Below are positions 26,650 through 33,060 of a stretch of 33,060 bases of DNA, in pieces. Location of the stretch: positions 1 to 33,060 of the forward strand of contig DQTH01000219.1 in the NCBI GenBank assembly GCA_015662865.1, given 5' to 3'. A model generated the notes under the pieces. It was not told the origin of the DNA, made no database searches, and worked only from the letters and a program-made list of their open reading frames with translations. The position numbers and the translations under genes were made by a program. Every line of letters starts with the position of its first letter. Within the stretch, counting starts at the first letter, position 1. The stretch is from Desulfocapsa sulfexigens (GTDB lineage: Bacteria > Desulfobacterota > Desulfobulbia > Desulfobulbales > Desulfocapsaceae).

Positions 26650-27816
26650 TTACCAGCGGGTTTGCTCTTCTTCTTCCATGGCCAGATCGGAGAGAGTTGA
26701 TGTTGCCTCTCCACGTGAGGATTTGATAGTATCCATACCTCGGGCAACTTCATTCCTGTGTGAACTGTAACGGAGTGCGGTTTTTTCGGTAATCAGCTCA
26801 GACTCATAAAGTTCAAGTATATGCTGGTCAAAGGTGCGCATATCTATTGCTGATCCCTGACTGATGATGTTGTAGAATGTTTTTTCATCATCTTCACCGT
26901 TCAAAATCAGGTCTTTAACACGCAGGCTGGTATAGAGAATTTCCATGGCAGCTATTCGTCCGCCCCCAATTTTTGGCAGGAGACGCTGACCAACGATCCA
27001 GCGGACAGTGTCTGCAAGACGGTTACGGATCTGGGGTTGTTCTTCCTGTTCAAACATACCGAGGATACGGTTGATGGTCTGGCCGGCATCAATGGTATGT
27101 AAGGTGGAAAGTACCAGGTGGCCTGTTTCTGCCGCAGTAAGGCCAATTTCCATGGTTTCCCTGTCCCTCATCTCACCAACCAGAATGACTTTTGGTGCCT
27201 GACGAAGCGCTGCACGCATACCTGATGCAAAGCTTTTGAAATCGTTTCCGAGTTCCCGCTGGTTGAATGTTGCCTTAATATGCGGATGCACGTATTCGAT
27301 GGGGTCTTCAAGAGTTACAATATGAGCAGATCGATCAAGATTGATTTTATGGAGAAGTGCTGCAAGTGAAGTTGTTTTACCGCTTCCGGTGGCTCCGGTA
27401 AAGAGAACCAGGCCGTTCATCTCACCCGCCATTTTATTAAAAGCTGTCGGGAAATTCATCCCTTTGATGGTGGGGATGGTTGTTTCCAGTTTACGAAGAA
27501 CTGTGGAAAAATGGCCTTTCTGAGTGAAGATGTTTACCCTGAACCGTACTTTGTTATCGAGCGTGTAGGAGAGATCGCAGGAACCGTTTTCTACCAGATC
27601 CCTGAGCAGTCGTTTATTGTTGCCGATTAGGTTCAGGGCAAAGACTTCTGTCTGAAATGGAGTGAGTTCCTGCACCGGAGGGGTCACACCCACTGGCATC
27701 AGGACTCCTGCGGACTCAGCCTGCAGAGTCTTACCCACGGTAATGTTTAAATCCGAAACATTTTCGTAGGATGCAAACATTGATGTTATCCAGTAATCAA
27801 TTTCTGTCTGTTTCAT
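26650..27816 (-). CDS. PilT-like type IV pilus retraction ATPase
   Basis: A 388-residue hexameric ATPase of the secretion-ATPase family. It has the N-terminal PAS-like domain (SDLNITVGKTLQAESAGVLM), Walker A GATGSGKT (about 141-148), the Asp box VTLEDPIEY, Walker B ILVGEMRDRETME and the His box LVLSTLHT. PilT-type proteins pull type IV pili in; PilU-like paralogues share these motifs, and the sequence cannot decide between them. ATG at 27816 follows GGAGAG at five bases, so the longer frame to 27891 is not needed. The zinc-ribbon/receiver-like gene follows 13 bases later. Upstream is the divergent ilvD with a large palindrome between. Confidence 0.9.
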   Translation of the reverse strand: MKQTEIDYWITSMFASYENVSDLNITVGKTLQAESAGVLMPVGVTPPVQELTPFQTEVFALNLIGNNKRLLRDLVENGSCDLSYTLDNKVRFRVNIFTQKGHFSTVLRKLETTIPTIKGMNFPTAFNKMAGEMNGLVLFTGATGSGKTTSLAALLHKINLDRSAHIVTLEDPIEYVHPHIKATFNQRELGNDFKSFASGMRAALRQAPKVILVGEMRDRETMEIGLTAAETGHLVLSTLHTIDAGQTINRILGMFEQEEQPQIRNRLADTVRWIVGQRLLPKIGGGRIAAMEILYTSLRVKDLILNGEDDEKTFYNIISQGSAIDMRTFDQHILELYESELITEKTALRYSSHRNEVARGMDTIKSSRGEATSTLSDLAMEEEEQTRW

Positions 27817-27899
27817 CCATTCTCTCCGAAATTTTTTGTACACACCTTTACATTTCATAGTATATTGCCATGAAACAGACAAGAAATTCAAATTGTTTT

Positions 27900-28040
27900 A
27901 TTATTTTCCTGAATCGGTGCATACTCGATGGTCGTGTAGCCTGATTCTTTTGAACACTTTGATAATAGTGTACTAAATCAAGGTGTTCAAAAGAATGCAG
28001 GATGCATTGCCAGCAGGCACTCACGGATTCAGAAATTTGT
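27900..28040. repeat. Long imperfect palindrome upstream of ilvD (hairpin, MITE-like)
   Basis: The centre has arms of 20 bases, ATTCTTTTGAACACTTTGAT (27944-27963) and its near-perfect inverted copy (27977-27996; one T-G wobble), with a 13-base loop. Outside this the two sides still match imperfectly, with TTTCCTGAATCGGTG at about 27906-27920 against CACGGATTCAGAAA at about 28023-28036. The whole is about 140 bases and ends about 30 bases before the ilvD ATG. It has no T-tract as a terminator would. It could be a small hairpin-type mobile element or an operator/attenuator for ilvD. Confidence 0.75.
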
Positions 28041-28067
28041 TATTAAAGAAAGATAAGGTGAAATTCC

Positions 28068-29906
28068 ATGACCATCCCTTTACGTAGCGATACAACGACC
28101 ACAGGAAGAAAAATGGCTGGAGCCCGAAGTCTCTGGCGTGCCAACGGAATGAAGGAGGAACAGTTCGGTAAACCGATTATTGCCCTCGTTAATTCCTTTA
28201 CCCAGTTTGTGCCCGGGCATGTGCATCTCCATGAAATTGGGCAACATCTTAAAAAACGGATTGCTGAGCTTGGTTGTTTTGCTGCTGAGTTTAATACCAT
28301 TGCCATAGATGATGGCATTGCCATGGGACACTCAGGCATGTTGTATTCTCTCCCTTCACGTGAGCTTATTGCAGACAGTGTGGAATATATGTGCAATGCC
28401 CACACAGTGGATGCCATGATCTGTATCAGTAACTGCGATAAGATTACACCGGGAATGCTGATGGCTGCCATGCGGCTGAATATCCCGACAATCTTTGTTT
28501 CCGGCGGACCGATGGAGGCAGGGGTTGACGGTGAAAAACGTTATGACCTTGTGGATGCCATGATAATGGGTGCTGACAGGGAAGTGAGCGATGAAGAGGT
28601 AAGCATAGTGGAGCGTTGTGCCTGCCCCACCTGCGGCTCATGTTCCGGAATGTTTACCGCCAATTCCATGAATTCCCTGAATGAGGCACTGGGAATGGCT
28701 CTACCGGGTAACGGTACAGTGGTGGCTACCCACGAAAACAGGTTGCAGCTCTTTGAGCGTGCGGCAAAACGAATTGTTGAGATGAGTGATGCCTGGTACA
28801 ACCGGGAGGATTCCTCAGTGCTGCCAAGAAATATTGCAACACGCTCAGCCTTTTTAAATGCCATGACTCTTGATATAGCAATGGGCGGATCCACGAATAC
28901 GGTGCTGCATCTGCTCGCCATCGCCCACGCAGCGGAAGTGGAATTCAGCATGACGGATATTGATGAACTGTCCCGTAAGATACCAAACCTCTGCAAGGTC
29001 GCGCCCTCATCCCACTATCATATGGAAGATGTGAATCGAGCAGGCGGTATTATGGCCATCCTTGCAGAACTTGACCGGGCAGGAATGATAGACAGCAGCG
29101 TCAGTCGTATTGAAGGAGAATCATTAAAAGAAATATTGAAAAGCTGGGATGTTGCAGGGGACAGTTGTAAAGACAGTGCCCGCAAATTGTATCTCAGCGC
29201 CCCGGCTCAAAGCGGGCGTAATCTGGTCATGGGCTCGCAGCAGAGTATGTACCGGGAGGTGGATCTTGACCGGGCGGAGGGATGTATTCGTGATGTAGAG
29301 CATGCTTACAGTAAGGATGGCGGTCTGGCTGTTCTATGTGGAAATATTGCACTTGATGGTTGTATTGTGAAAACTGCGGGTGTTGATCCGTCAGTTTTTA
29401 ATTTTCAGGGAACAGCCAGAGTGTATTCTTCCCAGGATGCGGCCTGTGATGCAATTCTTGATGGAAGTGTCAAGGCAGGAGATGTTGTTATTATTCGTTA
29501 TGAAGGTCCTAAAGGCGGACCGGGCATGCAGGAGATGCTGTACCCCACTTCATATTTGAAATCCGTGCATCTGGGTAAAGAGTGTGCGCTTATCACTGAC
29601 GGTCGTTTTTCCGGCGGTACTTCAGGGCTTTCCATTGGTCATGTCTCACCGGAAGCAGCTGCAGGGGGAGCCATTGGCCTTGTGCAGGACGGTGACAGGA
29701 TCTCCATTGATATTCCCAGGCGAAAGATTGATGTTCTGATCTCAGACGAGGAGCTTGCAGAGAGAAGAGCAAAGGAAATGGAAAAGGGACGTGAAGCGTT
29801 TCGCCCCGTTGATCGTGATCGGTATGTATCGGAGGCTCTTAAGGCCTATGCGATGTTGGCTGCTTCTGCTGATAAGGGTGCTGTCAGGGTTGTTCCTGAG
29901 GGTTGA
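28068..29906 (+). CDS. ilvD: Dihydroxy-acid dehydratase
   Basis: A 612-residue iron-sulfur enzyme that dehydrates 2,3-dihydroxy-isovalerate and its homologue in valine, leucine and isoleucine synthesis. The cluster cysteines are in [10 protein letters not shown] (C123) and [11 protein letters not shown] (186-196), metal-binding acids in [14 protein letters not shown] (79-92), and the C-terminal part has [14 protein letters not shown] and TDGRFSGG. It belongs to the larger, [4Fe-4S]-type IlvD group by length and motifs, which would be oxygen-sensitive. ATG at 28068 has AAGGTGA as ribosome-binding site. It is not followed by other branched-chain genes; the next gene, an anchored coiled-coil protein, has its own promoter. 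Confidence 0.97.
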   Translation: MTIPLRSDTTTTGRKMAGARSLWRANGMKEEQFGKPIIALVNSFTQFVPGHVHLHEIGQHLKKRIAELGCFAAEFNTIAIDDGIAMGHSGMLYSLPSRELIADSVEYMCNAHTVDAMICISNCDKITPGMLMAAMRLNIPTIFVSGGPMEAGVDGEKRYDLVDAMIMGADREVSDEEVSIVERCACPTCGSCSGMFTANSMNSLNEALGMALPGNGTVVATHENRLQLFERAAKRIVEMSDAWYNREDSSVLPRNIATRSAFLNAMTLDIAMGGSTNTVLHLLAIAHAAEVEFSMTDIDELSRKIPNLCKVAPSSHYHMEDVNRAGGIMAILAELDRAGMIDSSVSRIEGESLKEILKSWDVAGDSCKDSARKLYLSAPAQSGRNLVMGSQQSMYREVDLDRAEGCIRDVEHAYSKDGGLAVLCGNIALDGCIVKTAGVDPSVFNFQGTARVYSSQDAACDAILDGSVKAGDVVIIRYEGPKGGPGMQEMLYPTSYLKSVHLGKECALITDGRFSGGTSGLSIGHVSPEAAAGGAIGLVQDGDRISIDIPRRKIDVLISDEELAERRAKEMEKGREAFRPVDRDRYVSEALKAYAMLAASADKGAVRVVPEG

Positions 29907-29934
29907 GAAGATAGTGATTTTTTCATCTATATGA

Positions 29935-29963
29935 TTGACACTTGTTCATATCTTCTGTAGATT
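29935..29963 (+). promoter_or_regulatory. Probable sigma70 promoter of the coiled-coil gene
   Basis: A perfect -35 box TTGACA (29935-29940) and TAGATT (29958-29963) stand 17 bases apart, 70 bases ahead of the ATG at 30033. The -10 box overlaps the small palindrome AGATTAATCT. Confidence 0.55.
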
Positions 29964-30032
29964 AATCTATTTTCGTGATAGTATTGTTACCGATGTTTTT
30001 CTTTTTTAATATATTTTTGTGAGGGTAAGGTT

Positions 30033-30836
30033 ATGAATAAGAATTATGTTATCATTGCCTTGGTAGTTCTTGCTCTATTGGGGACGATCTGGGGTTCGGT
30101 TAAGGACAAAAAAGCTGATAATCTTGAGAGACAGCTGGTTGCCATGAGACAAGGTGGTGACGCTGCTGTTGCACCTGCTGCACATGATACTGGAGTGCAG
30201 GAGGATGCACATGCTGTTGCCGCCGCTGATGAGCCAACTGCTGCCAGTGAAGAGCTCAGTGCTCAAAATCAGGCACTTCTGGAAGAAACGGCTACCTTGA
30301 AGGGAACCATTGCAAGCCAGAAGGAAGAGCTTGCCGCCCTTGAATCACTGCAGGCAGAGTTAGACAGTCGGACTGCAGAAGTTGCAAAACTTGAAGAAGC
30401 TGTTGCCGCTGCTAAAACAGAGCTTGCCGCTGCAGAAGAATCTGTCAAAGGCTTTGAAGAGCTTAAAGCAACTCTGGCTAATGATGTTGATGCCTACAGC
30501 GCTAAAAGTCAGGAACTTGCGATGGAAGTTGAAGAGTATCAGGCACAGGTTGCTGAGCTTGAGAAAGCCTTGGAAGATCGTACAAAACTGCTTGTTGCCG
30601 GTGGAGAAGAACTGGCGCGGACAAAATTGAATATGAATGTTTTACTCTCCAAGATTGCAGCCCAGAACAATTCTTTGAGTATTCTTGAAGAGACTCGAGT
30701 AGCCCTTGAGAAAGAGCTTGCCGAAAAGATTGATGCTGTTGAAGAACTTCAGCATCAGCTGAGTGCTCAGGTTATTGTTGATGCAGTTATTGTAGAAGAA
30801 GCGGCTCCTGTAGAGGAAGCTGCTCCAGCCAACTGA
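30033..30836 (+). CDS. Membrane-anchored periplasmic coiled-coil protein
   Basis: A 267-residue protein with one N-terminal membrane segment (about 5-20, YVIIALVVLALLGTIWG), an Ala-rich linker (about 40-75), and a long coiled coil (about 75-245) rich in Ala, Glu, Leu and Lys with clear heptads such as ELAALESLQAELDSR. It ends in an Ala/Glu/Val-rich tail (VEEAAPVEEAAPAN). I do not recognise a family. It probably stands in the inner membrane with the coil in the periplasm and could act as a spacer or scaffold. ATG at 30033 has GAGGGTAAGG ahead of it. It is a single-gene unit, with its own promoter and a clear terminator. Confidence 0.78.
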   Translation: MNKNYVIIALVVLALLGTIWGSVKDKKADNLERQLVAMRQGGDAAVAPAAHDTGVQEDAHAVAAADEPTAASEELSAQNQALLEETATLKGTIASQKEELAALESLQAELDSRTAEVAKLEEAVAAAKTELAAAEESVKGFEELKATLANDVDAYSAKSQELAMEVEEYQAQVAELEKALEDRTKLLVAGGEELARTKLNMNVLLSKIAAQNNSLSILEETRVALEKELAEKIDAVEELQHQLSAQVIVDAVIVEEAAPVEEAAPAN

Positions 30837-30870
30837 TTGTTGTAAGTCTTTTACATTTTATCTGTAGTTT

Positions 30871-30912
30871 AAAACTGCCTTTGTCCTGTATTGGATGAAG
30901 GCAGTTTTTTTT
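30871..30912 (+). terminator. Rho-independent terminator behind the coiled-coil gene
   Basis: An 11-bp stem (AAAACTGCCTT pairing with AAGGCAGTTTT) with a 16-base loop is followed by a run of eight T residues, 35 bases after the stop codon. Confidence 0.9.
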
Positions 30913-31024
30913 ATTGGAACTTGCCAGCAGTCTGGCCGATGCATAGATTGAGCTTTGATAAGCTGTTATCTTAATGATCTGTAAGGTGTGATCATTTAAT
31001 ATCATGAGTAATAAAGGATTTGTC

Positions 31025-31639
31025 ATGGAAACACTTGATTGCAGGGGAATGAATTGTCCCAAACCGGTATTACAGACAAAAGCTCATCTTGAAAAATCGG
31101 AAAAAGAACCATTCAGAGTTCTTGTGGATAATGAGGCATCACGGGAAAATGTACTTCGCTTTGGCAGGAGCCAGGGTTGTCAGGTGAGTGCTGTTGATGG
31201 AGAGGATGGAGATTTTCAAATTACTCTGGTACCTGGTGACAGCACTGCAGAGAAAGATACTTTTCAGGAAGAGGATTACCGCTGTGATCTGCCTGGTAAC
31301 AACAATCTTATCTATGTGATTTCATCCAATACAATGGGTAGGGGTTCTGAGGATCTGGGCTGGGCCTTGCTGCAAACCTATGTGACAACTATTGCTGAGA
31401 TTTCGCCTCTTCCCTCTCATGTCCTTTTGTATAACGGGGGTGTCAAGCTTGTGACAACGGAAGGTAAAGCACTCGAAGCGTTACAGGCTCTGGAAAAGAA
31501 GGGTGTCACAATCTGGGTTTGCGGAACCTGTCTTGAATTTTTCAAGCTCGAGGAAAAGCGCAAAGCAGGCAGCATAACCAATATGTATGATATTATGAAT
31601 ACCATGGCCTCAGCAGCCAGGGTCGTCAGCCCTTTCTAA
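31025..31639 (+). CDS. yedF: YedF-type sulfurtransferase-like selenium metabolism protein
   Basis: A 204-residue cytoplasmic protein. The N-terminal 70 residues are a TusA/SirA domain (METLDCRGMNCPKPVLQTK) with the CPxP motif at 11-14 that carries the persulfide cysteine. The C-terminal part (about 95-204) is a DsrE-like domain with VISSNTMGRGSEDLGWAL and the cysteine pair in VCGTCLEFF. This two-domain form is the one linked with selenium use, and is found near selD-type genes in other genomes. I chose ATG at 31025, with AAGGA six bases before it, over ATG at 31004, which lacks such a site. A palindromic element starts 11 bases after its stop, and the HdrD/GlcF-like gene follows. Confidence 0.87.
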   Translation: METLDCRGMNCPKPVLQTKAHLEKSEKEPFRVLVDNEASRENVLRFGRSQGCQVSAVDGEDGDFQITLVPGDSTAEKDTFQEEDYRCDLPGNNNLIYVISSNTMGRGSEDLGWALLQTYVTTIAEISPLPSHVLLYNGGVKLVTTEGKALEALQALEKKGVTIWVCGTCLEFFKLEEKRKAGSITNMYDIMNTMASAARVVSPF

Positions 31640-31650
31640 GAAATGGTGCT

Positions 31651-31763
31651 CTAACACCCCACAAGGGGGTATAAATGCCTTGTGGGTGTTTGTAACATTT
31701 TGAGTTCAAATTCAATCCACAAAATCTTGTTTTATATTGCTGTTTATATGGAGTAAGGCTCTA
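31651..31763 (+). repeat. Palindromic intergenic element, copy 5
   Basis: It begins with CTAACACCCC-ACAA-GGGGGTATAA, then ATGCCTTGTGGGTGTTTGTAAC, an AT-rich middle with AAATCTTGTTTTATATTGCTG, and ends TATATGGAGTAAGGCTCTA (parts abridged). A long alternative stem, AACACCCCACAAGG against CCTTGTGGGTGTT, competes with the short ACCCC/GGGGT hairpin. It starts 11 bases after the yedF stop and ends at the ATG of the next gene, whose GGAG ribosome-binding site lies inside the element. Confidence 0.85.
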
Positions 31764-32879
31764 ATGTCCTCCCATCTGTTCGAACGTATTGCCTTGGATT
31801 GTTTTAACTGTGGCATTTGCGTTAAAGAATGTGCTTTCCTGCAGGAATACGGTACACCACAGAAAATTGCGGTCGACTGGCTGGCAGGCAGGGGAAGGAA
31901 AAACAGACAGGTTCCATTTGAATGCAGCCTGTGTGGGTTGTGCCGCGCAGTGTGCCCTAAAGATCTTGATCCTTCAGCCATGTTTCTTGACATGCGTCGG
32001 GAGCTGGTAGCAAAAGGTGATGGTGATTTTAGGGAGCATAACACCATTCGTTCATATGAAAAAAGGGGAAGTTCCCCACTTCTGTCCTGGTTTCATTTTC
32101 CGGAAAATTGTCACACTGTACTTTTTCCCGGCTGCGCTCTGCCGGGAAGCCGACCGTTGACGCTTACCCGTTTGTTTTCTTTTCTGCAGGAGTCCATCCC
32201 GGATATTGGCGTGGCACTTGACTGCTGCACCAAACCATCACATGACCTTGGCAACAGTGTTCATTTTCAGACGATGTTCAGGGAGCTTTGCCGGATTCTT
32301 ACTTCCCACTCCGTAAAAACAGTTCTTACGGTCTGCCCAAATTGTTATCGTATTTTTAAGGAATATGGCACAGACCTGGAAGTCCGATCTGTTTATGAAG
32401 ATCTTGCCCGGTCTGGAAATTTTTCAGAAAATCTTCAGACTGAAATAACTGTACATGACCCTTGTGGCGTACGTTTTTCTGAAGAAGTACAGCAGAGCAC
32501 AAGGGATCTTTTACAGCTCCAGGGCCTGAAAATAAGAGAAATGAAACATAATCGGACAAAATCCTATTGTTGCGGTGAAGGCGGGGCCGCAGGTTTTATA
32601 AGACCTGATTTTGCTGAGAAATGGACCCGGAAAAGAGTGAATGAGGCAGGGCCGGACCAGATAGTCAGCTATTGCGCGGGTTGTACACATTACCTGGGAA
32701 AGGAGGCAAAGACCCATCATCTTCTTGACCTTCTTTTTTTTCCGCAGGCAGTGATGCAGGGAAGGCAGAAGGTGAGCAAGTCACCATTTACCTACTGGAA
32801 CAGGTATCGTTTGAAACAAACCCTCAAAAAACAATTGCCTGATGGCATTTCCGGTACCCGGCTGGAGCTTCGCAATTGA
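31764..32879 (+). CDS. HdrD/GlcF-like iron-sulfur oxidoreductase subunit
   Basis: A 371-residue cytoplasmic protein. Two [4Fe-4S] ferredoxin motifs come first, CFNCGICVKEC (13-23) and CSLCGLCRAVCP (about 54-65), then two cysteine-rich CCG domains: GCALPG ... DCCTKP ... VCPNC, and DPCGVR ... YCCGEGG ... CAGC. This layout is shared by heterodisulfide reductase HdrD, glycolate oxidase GlcF, GlpC and LutA/LldE-type proteins. It probably passes electrons between a flavoprotein and a thiol or quinone partner; no flavoprotein gene follows within the window. ATG at 31764 has GGAG ten bases before it, in the palindromic element; a TTG nine codons upstream is unlikely. It stands directly behind yedF on the same strand. 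Confidence 0.88.
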   Translation: MSSHLFERIALDCFNCGICVKECAFLQEYGTPQKIAVDWLAGRGRKNRQVPFECSLCGLCRAVCPKDLDPSAMFLDMRRELVAKGDGDFREHNTIRSYEKRGSSPLLSWFHFPENCHTVLFPGCALPGSRPLTLTRLFSFLQESIPDIGVALDCCTKPSHDLGNSVHFQTMFRELCRILTSHSVKTVLTVCPNCYRIFKEYGTDLEVRSVYEDLARSGNFSENLQTEITVHDPCGVRFSEEVQQSTRDLLQLQGLKIREMKHNRTKSYCCGEGGAAGFIRPDFAEKWTRKRVNEAGPDQIVSYCAGCTHYLGKEAKTHHLLDLLFFPQAVMQGRQKVSKSPFTYWNRYRLKQTLKKQLPDGISGTRLELRN

Positions 32880-33000
32880 TGGATTCGTAAAAAAATCTTC
32901 ATCTTCTTCGTTGTGTACCCGAAGGAAGTGCCCTGGGGTACACAAATCTGATTATTTCAACGTACCCTAGTACAATGTAAAACATAATACTTCGCATTAA
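32880..33000. repeat. Palindromic intergenic segment at the window end
   Basis: Directly after the stop codon of the HdrD/GlcF-like gene, a 10-bp perfect stem, TTGTGTACCC (32911-32920) with GGGTACACAA (32936-32945), is flanked by AT-rich sequence. No T-tract follows, so it is not a typical terminator. The opening part (AAATCTTCATCTTCTTCGTT) is faintly like 9786-9800. No gene is visible to the window edge at 33060. Confidence 0.4.
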
Positions 33001-33060
33001 TGGCGGGACGTGTTATAATTGTTCCAAAACCATGGGAATAATTATGGCACCGAGATACCG

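Noticed and set aside
31651-31763. Integron attC site or CRISPR repeat as explanation of the palindromic elements
   Set aside because: Copies are 6 kb or more apart and in both orientations, lack consistent GTTRRRY/RYYYAAC core sites, and there is no integrase, no Cas gene and no regular spacing.

Overview
The window looks like a chromosomal segment of an anaerobic, probably sulfur-metabolising bacterium of the Desulfobacterota (Desulfobulbales-like). This is inferred from gene content, not from a database match: a YedF-type selenium/sulfur protein, a rhodanese whose frame is interrupted by a UGA in its active-site loop, an HdrD/GlcF-like iron-sulfur protein, a small 2x[4Fe-4S] ferredoxin, a long-form phosphate acetyltransferase, and an rpsA-ihf gene order. 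I see 28 protein-coding genes, mostly on the minus strand, and no rRNA, tRNA, CRISPR array, transposase or phage gene.

Layout. 154-2861 (minus): a multi-pass membrane protein, an exported rhodanese best read as a selenoprotein (1225-1617), and glucokinase. 3116-4790 (minus): a ferredoxin, a small protein joining DnaJ-type zinc motifs to a shortened HU/IHF fold, and an exported metallo-beta-lactamase-fold hydrolase. 5174-9603 (minus): a HerA-like ATPase, an ABC ATPase, an ABC-2/Gld-like permease and a membrane-anchored lectin-fold protein. 9906-19518 (minus): a closely spaced run guaB, guaA, pta, pyk, zwf, a NYN-domain protein and a metallophosphoesterase, linking GMP synthesis with central carbon metabolism. 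19895-20506 (plus): a YciO/Sua5-family protein. 20706-23628 (minus): an IHF/HU subunit, ribosomal protein S1 and a two-CBS-domain protein, with two strong terminators. 23739-27816 (minus): a class II aldolase/short-chain dehydrogenase fusion, a zinc-ribbon/receiver-like protein and a PilT-like ATPase. 28068-32879 (plus): ilvD, an anchored coiled-coil protein, yedF and an HdrD/GlcF-like protein.

Two observations stand out. First, the rhodanese gene continues in frame through a UGA exactly where its active-site loop lies, and is followed by a small hairpin with GU in its loop, as expected of a bacterial SECIS element; yedF in the same window fits a selenium-using organism. Second, a family of palindromic intergenic elements of about 95-115 bp recurs at 62-157, 19625-19853 (a double, inverted form), 25842-25956 and 31651-31763. 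Members share an ACCCC/GGGGT hairpin followed by TATAA and a (G)TRCCTT/AAGGYA(C) stem; single copies begin right behind the stop codon of the preceding gene and two end in the ribosome-binding region of the next gene. Another long palindrome lies just upstream of ilvD, and two weaker palindromic segments lie at about 9733-9885 and 32880-33000.
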